Virus record (IMG/VR): IMGVR_UViG_3300023199_000165
Location: 1-54,675 of that record
DNA: 54,675 nt
Source: a virus
Direction: 5' to 3' (one strand)
The translations under genes were made by a program, and so were the position numbers. A model generated the notes under the pieces. The model was not told the origin of the DNA, did not search any database, and saw only the letters and a program-made list of their open reading frames with translations. Each line of letters begins with the position of its first letter. Position 1 is the stretch's first letter. Shown piece by piece: positions 32,222 through 41,178 of this stretch.

Positions 32222-33909
32222 CCTTTGACCTCAATAACAGGAACATAAGAAGTTGTTATTGTCTTTGGTGGCTCTCCTATAACTCCAGGAGCGTCTTCTA
32301 GCTCTGGTAGGGCTCTAACACCTTCCTCAACTTCTAGATTTTCTACAGGCTCCCCAGGAGCTTTATCGCTCTGCTCTGCTCCTAAACCTTCCATATCAAT
32401 TTCTTCAGGTGCTTCAAAGTCCTCAGTATTTTCACTTTCTTCTTCTAAGCCACCTTTCAACTTTCCAAGAGCCTCGTCAAGTCTTTTTTCAATATAAGAG
32501 GTTGCTTCAATTTGTTTTGCCTGTGCCTCACCAAGTTCAGGAAAATGTGAAGCAATATTTAATGCTTCCATCATCATATCGGCTTTTGCCAACTCTCGTA
32601 CCAAACTTCTCTCTTTAAGTTTTTTTTGTATGGGCTCTAAAATAGAAATAACATCCTCTGTTTTAGCATTTTTATAAGGATTTTCTTTAAAAGAATCTTG
32701 TTCTTCACTTACTTCTAAATCTTTAGGCTCCTCTTCCATAGGAGGTTCCATTTCATTTTTCATCTCTTCGGGAAGCTCCCCTTCGCCATCTAAATCTTCT
32801 TCTTCTGGCATATCTGGAAGGGGCGGAATTGTTTCTTCTCCAGCATTTCCACTCTCAGCTGGATTTGGGTTAGATTTAATATCATATTCTCTTCCAGTAA
32901 GTGCTTTTTCAATTCTGGATGATAAGTCTTCAGGGTCTTCTGCTATCTTTTTTAAAATATGTGAATAATCAGATAAACCATATTTTCTATCTAACCTATT
33001 AGCAGTTCTAACAATACAATCATTCATAGTTGCTTCGGTCTGAAGAAGTAATATTTTTGTTCGCAAGTCATTTAACTCGTGATGTAATGATTCAAGAACG
33101 TTTCTATCCCAAACTTCGTGAAAATTCTCCAAAGTTCTTTCTGCCCTATATAACTTATTAACAATATCTTTTTTATGGTCCTTTAGAGTTTTTTCCTTTT
33201 TATAAGTTCCTCTTGGTCTTCCAGGACCTCTTCTTGACTGTGGAGTAGGCACATTCATAGGAGCAGTGGGCTGTGTATTTTCATTAGACATATCATCCAA
33301 ATCACTTTCTTGAGGCTTCATCCAATCAGGCAGATTAAAAGCAACCTTGCTTCTTATAGGTTTTAAGCCATATTTATCGTGATCTCCACTTTCGTAAAAT
33401 TTTGCCCAATGACCAAAATTAAGTTTTTCCATAGGGTCCCAATCCTCCATAATTTTATCAGAAACTTCATCTCTAGGAAAACCTTGATAAATTCCATCGT
33501 GAATTTTCTTTAAAGCATCTACCCATTTATTAATATCTCTGCTTGGTTGAGAATTTGATTCCATAACGCCTTGAATATTAGGGTAAGCTTTTTTATTAAT
33601 AACCACATCATTTAAAGATTTTAAAAAAGCAGTTCTAATATCATTTAAATCAACATTTTCTTTATGTTTTAAATAATTATATGTGGCTTTAACAATAGCA
33701 TCTCTATTTTTATCATTAATATATCCAAGCTCTTCACAAACATCTTCGCAAAAATTATCAATATAGAAATATAAGTTTCTATTCTCATCACTTGATATAT
33801 CCAAGTCATTAAAAGTTTCGGCGTCATCCTTTGCCAATTGCCAAAGGTCATCATTCATTCCATCTTCGTTTATATTAACCATACAATCAATAGAATAATT
33901 TGTTGCCAT
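32218..33909 (-). CDS. Virion-module protein with AT-hook-like motif (563 aa)
   Basis: An N-terminal helical domain runs to about residue 200 (NVDLNDIRTAFLKSL). A basic RRGPGRPRGTYKK segment resembles an AT-hook, so minor-groove DNA contact is plausible. A helical middle follows, then a long Glu/Pro-rich acidic tail. It overlaps the 246-aa gene stop by one base (TAATG). No enzyme motif seen. It may bind DNA during packaging or in the head. Confidence 0.65.
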   Translation of the reverse strand: MATNYSIDCMVNINEDGMNDDLWQLAKDDAETFNDLDISSDENRNLYFYIDNFCEDVCEELGYINDKNRDAIVKATYNYLKHKENVDLNDIRTAFLKSLNDVVINKKAYPNIQGVMESNSQPSRDINKWVDALKKIHDGIYQGFPRDEVSDKIMEDWDPMEKLNFGHWAKFYESGDHDKYGLKPIRSKVAFNLPDWMKPQESDLDDMSNENTQPTAPMNVPTPQSRRGPGRPRGTYKKEKTLKDHKKDIVNKLYRAERTLENFHEVWDRNVLESLHHELNDLRTKILLLQTEATMNDCIVRTANRLDRKYGLSDYSHILKKIAEDPEDLSSRIEKALTGREYDIKSNPNPAESGNAGEETIPPLPDMPEEEDLDGEGELPEEMKNEMEPPMEEEPKDLEVSEEQDSFKENPYKNAKTEDVISILEPIQKKLKERSLVRELAKADMMMEALNIASHFPELGEAQAKQIEATSYIEKRLDEALGKLKGGLEEESENTEDFEAPEEIDMEGLGAEQSDKAPGEPVENLEVEEGVRALPELEDAPGVIGEPPKTITTSYVPVIEVKG

Positions 33910-34649
33910 TATGCCTCATCAACCTCAACGTCAGATATATTTGCTGAAATTTGTTTTGTAGTCTTGCTGATTGAATTTAAACTTCCTGACCTACCAGTTC
34001 TATATGAAAGTGCGGATAATTTTTCATTCAACTTATCTAAAAATTTAGAAGCCATTTCTGAATCCATTTCTAGCAAAATTTCTCTAACAGCCTCTCTAAT
34101 AACTGACATTTGATCTTCAATAACAGTTATATTAATATTTGTTTCTATAGTCTTATCAGCAATTTGATCTACATATTTTGCCCATTGTTGTATTGTTGAA
34201 GTCCAACTGGTAAAATATTTATGAAGATTTGCTTCTTCATTTACAGATAATTCTCCTCTTGAAGCCCTATCAAATAAATCCTCAACTCTTGATTTAACCA
34301 ATACTAACAAATCTCTTAAATTGCTCCTAACATCAACGTGAACATTTGCCGCTTCTTCAATCTTTTCTTTATAAGAAGGCAATGACTTCAATTTTTTAAT
34401 AGCCTTTTTCTCTGCCTTTTCAGCCTTTTTCTCTTTTTCAGCCTGCCTAATAAGCTTAATTGCCTCTTTATCTATATTTAAATGCTCTTTTCTAAATTTT
34501 TGTAAAGTTGTTGGAGTAATATGCTTTTTATTATCCTTAGGATGCTTTTCCTTTAACCATTTACTCACTTGTCTTACTCCCATACCATTGGAGAGCATTT
34601 TTACGATTTTATTAACATTCGGATGTGTTAAAATTTTTTCATAAGCCAT
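33909..34649 (-). CDS. DNA-binding-like helical protein; possible small terminase (246 aa)
   Basis: Residues 10-55 look like a helix-turn-helix (MGVRQVSKWLKEKHP...TPTTLQKFRKEHL), followed by a Lys/Ala/Glu coiled coil and a helical C-terminal domain. Size and layout (N-terminal HTH plus oligomerising coil) fit a terminase small subunit, but it lies about 9 kb upstream of the large subunit and I see no diagnostic motif. An unknown regulator is equally possible. Confidence 0.5.
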   Translation of the reverse strand: MAYEKILTHPNVNKIVKMLSNGMGVRQVSKWLKEKHPKDNKKHITPTTLQKFRKEHLNIDKEAIKLIRQAEKEKKAEKAEKKAIKKLKSLPSYKEKIEEAANVHVDVRSNLRDLLVLVKSRVEDLFDRASRGELSVNEEANLHKYFTSWTSTIQQWAKYVDQIADKTIETNINITVIEDQMSVIREAVREILLEMDSEMASKFLDKLNEKLSALSYRTGRSGSLNSISKTTKQISANISDVEVDEA

Positions 34650-34733
34650 ATTTAATCCATAAAATTAAAGCCCGATAGGTGCTCGTATAGAGTAAAAACG
34701 AGACTTACCGAGCAAGTTAATATAAAATACAAT
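34650..34733. other. Intergenic with small inverted repeats
   Basis: GCTCG (34681) can pair with CGAGC (34709), or CTCGT (34682) with ACGAG (34698). The two five-base stems exclude each other. No U-tract follows, so this is not a clear terminator. It might be an RNA processing site or chance. Confidence 0.25.
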
Positions 34734-35438
34734 TTAATGAACAGGTTTTAAAGCAGAACTTCTTGAATCATAGAAACGATTAGGAATTCCACCATAGTTA
34801 AAAGTGCTAGGTGTTTGATTTGCTACACTTCCACCTGGAACTTTTTGACCTTTATAATTAGTATAACCTACTTCATAATTATATACTTTACCGTCTAGAG
34901 GACATTGATAAGTTCTTTCGGCAACTCTAATTGCCTGAACACCTATATGATCTGGACAATATCTTGTAGTAATAGCACCTTCATTTCCTGGAATTATCGC
35001 TTCACTATCGTTTGCGCAATTCTCTTTATTTCCCATTACCTGTGGAAAAAATCCATAATCCCTGTTCTCATTTTTAAAGGCTGCTGCTGTTTTCTTAAAA
35101 CACTCTTCAGCAACATCTGCCAATCCATAGGCTCCATTTTCATCCAAATAATCAGCAAACAATAACAAATCTTCTTTTTCTTTTATCTCAGGAGCATCAT
35201 ATCCTTTTAAAACAAGCTCTTTATTAAGATTTAAAACATTTTCTAAAGAAGATGTTTTAACATTTTCATAAGATTTTATTAAGCTTACAAGACCTCTGTA
35301 AAATCTGTTAAAATCTTCAACGACTTTTTTAAAATCCCGAGGATTTACATACTGTAAATGAAGCTTATTAACAACTTTTGCTTCTAAGTACATTTGCCAG
35401 CTTTTTAATTGTGTAACTAAATTTTCTAATTTTGACAT
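34734..35438 (-). CDS. Virion-module protein with hairpin motif and Cys-rich C-terminus (234 aa)
   Basis: An N-terminal helical region is followed by the hairpin (LLLFADYLDENGAYGLADVAEE) and KKTAAAF. The C-terminal half changes character, with NCANDSEA, RYCPDHIG and YQCPLDGKVYNYE. These cysteines could bind zinc, and the region could form a compact beta domain. The last 30 residues are Gly/Asn/Pro-rich. It directly follows the 91-aa hairpin protein. No family recognised. Confidence 0.7.
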   Translation of the reverse strand: MSKLENLVTQLKSWQMYLEAKVVNKLHLQYVNPRDFKKVVEDFNRFYRGLVSLIKSYENVKTSSLENVLNLNKELVLKGYDAPEIKEKEDLLLFADYLDENGAYGLADVAEECFKKTAAAFKNENRDYGFFPQVMGNKENCANDSEAIIPGNEGAITTRYCPDHIGVQAIRVAERTYQCPLDGKVYNYEVGYTNYKGQKVPGGSVANQTPSTFNYGGIPNRFYDSRSSALKPVH

Positions 35439-35714
35439 CTATAATCCCCTAATTAAAATATCTATAACATTTGCTAACTCAGCATTCCCCTCTTCATCTA
35501 ATATGTCGGCATACTTAACTAAATTGTCCTTTACGCTCGTTGTTTTTGTATTGAGTTTTCTATTATAATCACTAATTGATTGTCCCAATTCATATAAAAC
35601 CCTATACAAAGCTTTTGTTATAGGGTGGTTTGGAGAAACCCTTTTAAGAGTTGTAAAAACCTTTTGTAATTCACGATGGTTGTTCCTAACCCTAGTTAAA
35701 AATTCCGCTGACAT
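35439..35714 (-). CDS. Small helical protein ending in the hairpin motif (91 aa)
   Basis: All-helical. The last 28 residues are a textbook copy of the recurrent hairpin (LVKYADILDEEGNAELANVI), and the protein ends right after it. GGAG lies nine bases before ATG 35714. That the motif can form the C-terminus argues it is a self-contained tag. Function unknown. Confidence 0.7.
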   Translation of the reverse strand: MSAEFLTRVRNNHRELQKVFTTLKRVSPNHPITKALYRVLYELGQSISDYNRKLNTKTTSVKDNLVKYADILDEEGNAELANVIDILIRGL

Positions 35715-35718
35715 TTAG

Positions 35719-37404
35719 TTAGTCTCCAATTAAAGTTTTTGCCGTATTAAAAAAAGCACCTTCTTGATTTTCTTGCTGTCTGGCATAATAGCTCGCTTTT
35801 AAATGATATTCTCCATTCTCATCTCTTACAAGTTCATGAGCAGGTCTACCTAATTTTTTATGAATAGGATACATTGAATTAGGAGTTTTAATAAACTGGT
35901 CCTTATCTTCAAATGATTGAGATAAATTATTCTTAGCCTTAACAACATTGGAAAGAATTCTTTGATAATCTGAAACAACGGAGCAATAAGTGTCGTCATC
36001 AAATCTCTCTGCTATTACTTTAATAACTTCATCACAAGTGTTTATATCTCCAGAAGTTGCTGATTTTATAATTATTTCTCTTAGTTCGTGAACACTCATA
36101 GCAAGTAAAGGACTGTTTCTTCTAACAAAGCCATCATCGCCCGCTTCTCTCATCGCAAATGCGTGAATTCTCTCTTTTGTAAAATCATCAATAAAGTCAT
36201 TTTTAGCAAAAACAGAAGGAAGTAGAGGAGTGCTTCCCTTCATCTCAATAGGAACTTCAATTGAAACCTTGCCCTTTGGAGTATTTATTGTTGCTTCACA
36301 TATAAAACCATCATCGCAAGGAGCAGAAATTCTAACCTGAGTTCCTTTAAAACCCATAGAAGAAAGCTCTGAAACTACAATTCTCTTTGCTAATCTAACA
36401 GAAGCTTGTGGATAGCCAACAGCTGCTTCTAAAACACTCTCTTCTAATTCTTCAGCAACCATTTTTAGTGGTTCAGGAAGCTCTGCCCGTGGAATTTCAA
36501 CTGAGCCAATATCTTGCTTTGCGTCTTCAATATTGGTATAAACTTGATCTGAAGCGGAAACGGCTCCGTGATTTGAACTAGGAAGCATAGAAGTAATTTT
36601 ATCAACCTCTTCCTGTTCAGCAGTTTTTACAGTATTCCCTGTAAGTTCATCCAAAGTATTTAAAATAGAAGAAGTGGTGATTAGTTTTTGATCATTTCCA
36701 ACACTAGCATTTACCAGATAGTCTTTAAGATTTGATTGAGTTAAAGTAGCAAAATTATTGCCTGCGACAAAAATACTTGGCAACTTTTCACCAGAGGCTT
36801 CAGTAGGAATAAATACACGCTTTGCCCCTCTATTTGTGTCTAAGTCAGTAGCAAAAACCAAAAAACGCGAGTTTCCACCAACAAGGCGAACCCGCGAATT
36901 AGAAAAACCTAATGATTTCAACTCAAGACCCACTTTATCTTTTGCGTTGGCGGCACGCTGTGGATCATAAGTATCAACTTTTGTTTTAAATATGTTGCCC
37001 AAATCTTCAGAAAAGACAGGATTTACTTCATCGTGAATATCACCCTTCTCAGGATTGTCACGAATACCAGCAATATATTCTTCGTTTTTGTATGAAGTAG
37101 ATTTAGGACCTGATGTTTTAAGCAAATCACCAAAAATCTCTCTAAATCTGGTCCCACTGGCATTTAATCCAATAAGCTCCTGATAAATATTTTCAACCTC
37201 TGCTTGACTCGTTATTGCCTCAGGATTTTCCTTATACATCCTTTCAATAACTGAAGAAACAGCACGAACTACTGTATCTTGTGGATAAGTTTCCGCAGCA
37301 ATTTTCATTCTCTCATTTACATCCTTTAATAGGAATTTTTTACCGCCGTTTAATCTTTCAAGCAACATCTGTGCTTGATTTTTTAGAGAGCTAATATTGC
37401 TCAT
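35719..37404 (-). CDS. Virion-module protein, unknown (561 aa)
   Basis: Contains two similar halves by eye: KSLGFSNSRVRLVGGNSRFLV (about 190) and SSMGFKGTQVRISAPCDDGFI (about 350), each followed by a beta-rich segment (RVFIPTEA; VSIEVPIEM) and SIFVAGN / SVFAKND. That suggests an internal domain duplication. It carries NTVKTAEQE between the halves. It is the second gene of the virion operon. Size and duplication could fit a major structural protein, but no family is recognised. Confidence 0.7.
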   Translation of the reverse strand: MSNISSLKNQAQMLLERLNGGKKFLLKDVNERMKIAAETYPQDTVVRAVSSVIERMYKENPEAITSQAEVENIYQELIGLNASGTRFREIFGDLLKTSGPKSTSYKNEEYIAGIRDNPEKGDIHDEVNPVFSEDLGNIFKTKVDTYDPQRAANAKDKVGLELKSLGFSNSRVRLVGGNSRFLVFATDLDTNRGAKRVFIPTEASGEKLPSIFVAGNNFATLTQSNLKDYLVNASVGNDQKLITTSSILNTLDELTGNTVKTAEQEEVDKITSMLPSSNHGAVSASDQVYTNIEDAKQDIGSVEIPRAELPEPLKMVAEELEESVLEAAVGYPQASVRLAKRIVVSELSSMGFKGTQVRISAPCDDGFICEATINTPKGKVSIEVPIEMKGSTPLLPSVFAKNDFIDDFTKERIHAFAMREAGDDGFVRRNSPLLAMSVHELREIIIKSATSGDINTCDEVIKVIAERFDDDTYCSVVSDYQRILSNVVKAKNNLSQSFEDKDQFIKTPNSMYPIHKKLGRPAHELVRDENGEYHLKASYYARQQENQEGAFFNTAKTLIGD

Positions 37405-37418
37405 TTGCTCGCCTCCAA

Positions 37419-38564
37419 TTAGTTATTTTGAATTCTATTTTCATAATCTAGTTTTGCTTTTTCTAAATTAGTATCGAATGTCACTTCAGTAAATTTTATG
37501 TGACTACGATATGGTTCTGCTTTCGCTACTATATATTTTACAACATCGTTTTCATAATCATTTACTTCTACCATTATAATCATATTTTTAGGATCAGAAA
37601 TGTCCATTTTGCGAACAAAATGATCTACACCCAAACGATCTTTAAGTTCTCTATTTATTAATTCCTTTACAGGCTCATCTTCTCTAAAATGACCTGGAAT
37701 CTCACGATAAGGCTTTGTTGTTTTTTCAGGGACAATGTTTAATTTTGTTTCATCTATGTTTGGAAGTTCAACAAAATCAGGAGTAGGGTCCTGCCTTATA
37801 TTAAACTTCTCAGTGCCATCAGCAGATTTATTTAAACTTTTTTTTTTTAATTCAGAGAAAAGAGTATTTACTTTATCTACAAGTTTTAGACTCTCTTTTA
37901 ACTGTTGCGAAGCAGTCTTTTCTTCTGACGGTTGTTCAGTTTTTTTACCATCAATCGCGTTTTGAATATCGTGAATTTTTTGCAAAACATCAAGACTTGT
38001 GTTTAATTCATTAATATCTCTTACCTGTAATCCATCAAAATCATTCCTGCTTAAATTCTTTCCTTTATGAACTTTGTTGAGTAAAGGACCAAAATTATTT
38101 GCTTTTTTATAAATATTTCCAATCTCGTCATAAGAAAGAAGAGCTGCCTTTTTGGCTTCAGGAAGATCATCAATAAATTTGGCTAGGAAATTTTCATCTA
38201 ATGATAGTTTTTCTTTAATTAAATTGCTAAGCTCAACAACATCTTCTTTAGTTTTTGCTCCAAAATCAGAAGCAGCAACTCTATGAATAGGTGTCCCAGA
38301 ATACATAATAGTTAAATTAGCTTCCTTTTTGTCAGATTCGACACTCCAGTTTAACTCTGTGCTTAATTCTTCATCTTTTAAATCGTAAGTTCTAACCAAA
38401 AATTCATTGCCGTCATCATCGGCTTGAACTTGCCATAAATCGTCTTCCCCCTGAACCTTAAAAACATCAAATGCCACACGCACCATTCTGTGTTCATTGC
38501 CCTCTACAGGCATTTTGTTTTTATCAGGATTTAGAGTTTTATTAAGGAAATCATAGTCCAGCAT
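37419..38564 (-). CDS. First gene of the virion operon, unknown (381 aa)
   Basis: GGAGGC lies four bases before ATG 38564. The N-terminal half is beta-rich (HRMVRVAFDVFKVQG...ELNWSVES). The middle is helical, with EEKTASQQL and a Lys-rich stretch, and the C-terminal domain looks compact (PKNMIIMVEVNDYENDVVKYI). It follows the longest non-coding stretch of the window and so is likely the promoter-proximal gene of the operon. No family recognised. Confidence 0.7.
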   Translation of the reverse strand: MLDYDFLNKTLNPDKNKMPVEGNEHRMVRVAFDVFKVQGEDDLWQVQADDDGNEFLVRTYDLKDEELSTELNWSVESDKKEANLTIMYSGTPIHRVAASDFGAKTKEDVVELSNLIKEKLSLDENFLAKFIDDLPEAKKAALLSYDEIGNIYKKANNFGPLLNKVHKGKNLSRNDFDGLQVRDINELNTSLDVLQKIHDIQNAIDGKKTEQPSEEKTASQQLKESLKLVDKVNTLFSELKKKSLNKSADGTEKFNIRQDPTPDFVELPNIDETKLNIVPEKTTKPYREIPGHFREDEPVKELINRELKDRLGVDHFVRKMDISDPKNMIIMVEVNDYENDVVKYIVAKAEPYRSHIKFTEVTFDTNLEKAKLDYENRIQNN

Positions 38565-38834
38565 ATCGCCTCCGCATAATTTATTGCTATAAGCAACCTA
38601 AATGTATAACTTTTCGTATAAATACGTTCATCTTAAATATTCGCATATTGATAGAAATTTATAGGAGTTTGGAGACAATAAGTGTATGATTATTATAGGA
38701 AAGTAATTATAGGTGGGATTTTGTGATGAGAATTTGAGGTAAATAAGACATAAAGCCCCAGAATTATTGAATTTTGTGATTTGGAAAAGGCTCGGGAGTG
38801 TAGACGGACTACCCCCTTGAGAAAATAATAATGA
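38565..38834 (-). promoter_or_regulatory. Leader of the virion operon: no gene, candidate promoters and palindrome
   Basis: No frame longer than about 20 codons. On the minus strand there are two TATAAT boxes (38706-38711 and 38692-38697) without a good -35, TATAAATTTCTATC at about 38650-38663, and a perfect palindrome CGTATAAATACG near 38615. A short hairpin TTGCTTATAGCAA lies just before the first gene. A GC-richer stem-capable segment (GGGGGTAG/CTACACTCCC) lies around 38789-38816. A promoter is expected here, but which element acts cannot be told. Confidence 0.4.
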
Positions 38835-38869
38835 AAAAATAAAAAAATGCCTAAAGAATATTAGGCATT
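38835..38869 (-). terminator. Rho-independent terminator after the sugar dehydrogenase gene
   Basis: On the minus strand, AATGCCTAA pairs perfectly with TTAGGCATT (stem 9 bp, 38861-38869 with 38846-38854, loop of six), followed by a T-rich run (TTTTTATTTTTT). It lies about 60 bases past the dehydrogenase stop and separates the replication-side transcription from the virion operon. Confidence 0.85.
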
Positions 38870-38930
38870 ACTTGTATCATAAGCAGATGTTCTAGTACCA
38901 TTGTTGATGCTATATTTCCACAAACTAGCA

Positions 38931-40268
38931 TTATAACCTCACTATCTTATTACTATCAACGCCTTTATAGGCATTTCTAGTATCAACTACTACTTTTGAA
39001 CTATTTAAAATCATATTATAATCAATATTTGAGTGATTTGTGGTAATAACAGAGCAGTCAAAACTTTGATTTAGCTCCGTACATAATTCAAATTCCTCTT
39101 TTACCATCGAATACATATCTCCTCTTGGAGTCCAAATTTTCTCCACATAAGGATCATAATATAATGTTTCAGCTCCCTCTTGATGAAGAAGCTCAATTAA
39201 ATCAAGAGCTGGTGATTCTCTTACATCATCAATGTCTGGTTTGTAAGCAACACCAACAACTAAAACAGTTGATCCATTGATAGGCTTTTTAATCTTATTT
39301 AAAGCAGAACTTATTAGGTTTAATACAAATATTGGCATTTGAGAATTAATCTCTTCTGCAAGAGCAATGAATTTTGAGTTAAATTTCAAAGTTTTTAATT
39401 TCCAAGCCAAATAATGAGGATCTTGGCTTATACAGTGACCACCGCACCCAGGACCAGGAGTAAACTTCATAAAACCAAAAGGTTTCGTTGAAGCAGCTTC
39501 AATTACTTCCCAAACATTTATATCAAGTTTTTGACAAGCAATTGCTATCTCATTAACAAGCCCAATATTTATCATTCTAAAAGTGTTTTCTAATATCTTG
39601 GTCATTTCAGCCACTTCCGCCGAACTAGCAGGAATTACAGTCTCGACGACATTCTTGTAGAATGCTGTCGCAACCTCTGTCGCCTCTTGTGTCGTTCCTC
39701 CCACAACCTTCGGTGTATTATATACATTATATGTAGGATTGCTTGGATCAATTCTTTCTGGAGAGAAAGCAATTAAAGGTTTTTGAGGTTCATAGTCTTC
39801 TAAAAGTTCAGTAAAGGGACCACTTGTAAATGTAGGATATACTGTTGATTCCAATATAACAAGTTGTTCATTTTTAATAGATAATAAAGTTCCATAGATA
39901 GTCTCGGCAGCATTTAAAGCAGATGAGACATCAGGGTCTTTTGTTTTATTAAGTGGCGTAGGAACACAAACTAAAATAATATCAACTTCTAAATCATGTA
40001 GATTATACTTTTTAACTGCATTAAGCATATTGCTTTTAACCAGTTTCGAAAGATATGATGAGGGCACATCCCCTATATAGGAAGTGCCCTCGTTAATCTT
40101 ATCCACTTTATTTTCATCTAAATCAAATATAGTTGTCCTATATCCTGATTTAGCACATTGAACAGATAAGGGGAGCCCTACATACCCTCCCCCAATTATT
40201 AAAACCTTAGCAGTCTTATTTTTTATACTTTCTTTCAACACTTTAATTACCCCACTTCTCAATAACAC
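38931..40268 (-). CDS. UDP-sugar 6-dehydrogenase (WecC/WbpA-like, up to 445 aa)
   Basis: Oxidises the C6 of a UDP-sugar (glucose, ManNAc or GlcNAc type) to the uronic acid with NAD. The Rossmann motif is IGGGYVGLPL (25-34). The central CVPTPLNK and SPERIDPSN, the catalytic Cys279 in GPGCGGHCISQDP, and the C-terminal VGVAYKPDIDDVRESPA are all present, so it looks active. The long frame begins at GTG 40268 inside the upstream endonuclease gene; GTG 40241 just after that gene stop, with GTGGGG upstream, is the more likely start (436 aa). It may modify a capsular or surface sugar. ManNAc versus glucose specificity is not resolved. Confidence 0.88.
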   Translation of the reverse strand: MLLRSGVIKVLKESIKNKTAKVLIIGGGYVGLPLSVQCAKSGYRTTIFDLDENKVDKINEGTSYIGDVPSSYLSKLVKSNMLNAVKKYNLHDLEVDIILVCVPTPLNKTKDPDVSSALNAAETIYGTLLSIKNEQLVILESTVYPTFTSGPFTELLEDYEPQKPLIAFSPERIDPSNPTYNVYNTPKVVGGTTQEATEVATAFYKNVVETVIPASSAEVAEMTKILENTFRMINIGLVNEIAIACQKLDINVWEVIEAASTKPFGFMKFTPGPGCGGHCISQDPHYLAWKLKTLKFNSKFIALAEEINSQMPIFVLNLISSALNKIKKPINGSTVLVVGVAYKPDIDDVRESPALDLIELLHQEGAETLYYDPYVEKIWTPRGDMYSMVKEEFELCTELNQSFDCSVITTNHSNIDYNMILNSSKVVVDTRNAYKGVDSNKIVRL

Positions 40269-41178
40269 AATATCCTTCTGCTTTTAAATATTGTGATCTT
40301 ATTATTGTATTTAAATATAATTCTCCAAAAGTCTTTTTAACTTTATCATTATAATCATTTAAATCATATATCGTAGGATTTCCGTGATAATAGTTCCCGT
40401 GATAAGAAAATACTATATTATGTTTTATAGAAAACCCATCAACAGTGTAAACTCTTTTCTTTGTTTTTATGGGGTATTCTCTTTCAATTTTCCCATAAAC
40501 TTTTTCCATTTTATCAAGCCACTTTTGAGAAGTATTTGATACTTTTTTAGAACATTTGGGACAGTTTTGTCCTATTACTCTTTTATATGGAGAAGTTTTC
40601 CATTTATGTCCTTTACTACATTTCCACCACACTTTTTTATGACTTTTAGGAACAATATCATTAGGAAAAATAGCATTTCTATTATAATCCCACTCTATCA
40701 AAATATTTGGGAATAAAGTAGATAGACAATTATTATTATTTGCTTTTTGATTAACACAATATGGACACCCAGACTTAAGATTTGTTCTACTAACAATATT
40801 AGTTTTCCAACTAGAATTACATTTATTGCACTTCCACCAAGCAATTCTATTACTCTTTGATGTAACATTATGTGGGCTCATATTTTCATTTTTATTATAA
40901 TCCCATTCTTTTGCTATCTCTGGAAATTTGGCAGACAAACAAGTAAGTTTTGTTGCTTTTTGTCCAACACAATATGGACATCCAGATTTAAGCGTAGTTC
41001 TAACTTTTATACAAGTTTTCCATATATTTAAACATTTCTTACATTTCCACCACGCTTTTTTATTGCTACCATAAGTTAATTTATTGGGATCCAATCCCAA
41101 CTTATTATTTTCTTTCCAGTCCCACTCTTTCATTAAATTTTCATAACTTATCAAATATTTATTTTTAGCAACCATCAT
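40243..41178 (-). CDS. Zinc-finger repeat homing endonuclease, DUF4379-like (311 aa)
   Basis: Three treble-clef repeats (EWD..., WWKCKKC/WWKCNKC/WWKCSKG, CPYC or CPKC), then a nuclease domain with TSQKWLDKMEKVYG, VDGFSIKHN, FSYHGNYYHGNP and a closing EKWGN. The nuclease half is nearly identical to that of the gene at 41,564. It lies directly upstream of the sugar dehydrogenase, and its end overlaps the longest frame of that gene. No strong ribosome binding site is seen. Confidence 0.8.
   Translation of the reverse strand: MMVAKNKYLISYENLMKEWDWKENNKLGLDPNKLTYGSNKKAWWKCKKCLNIWKTCIKVRTTLKSGCPYCVGQKATKLTCLSAKFPEIAKEWDYNKNENMSPHNVTSKSNRIAWWKCNKCNSSWKTNIVSRTNLKSGCPYCVNQKANNNNCLSTLFPNILIEWDYNRNAIFPNDIVPKSHKKVWWKCSKGHKWKTSPYKRVIGQNCPKCSKKVSNTSQKWLDKMEKVYGKIEREYPIKTKKRVYTVDGFSIKHNIVFSYHGNYYHGNPTIYDLNDYNDKVKKTFGELYLNTIIRSQYLKAEGYCVIEKWGN

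Noticed and set aside
38565-38930. tRNA or small protein gene in the long intergenic stretch
   Set aside because: No cloverleaf or TPsiC-like segment and no frame longer than about 20 codons with a binding site.
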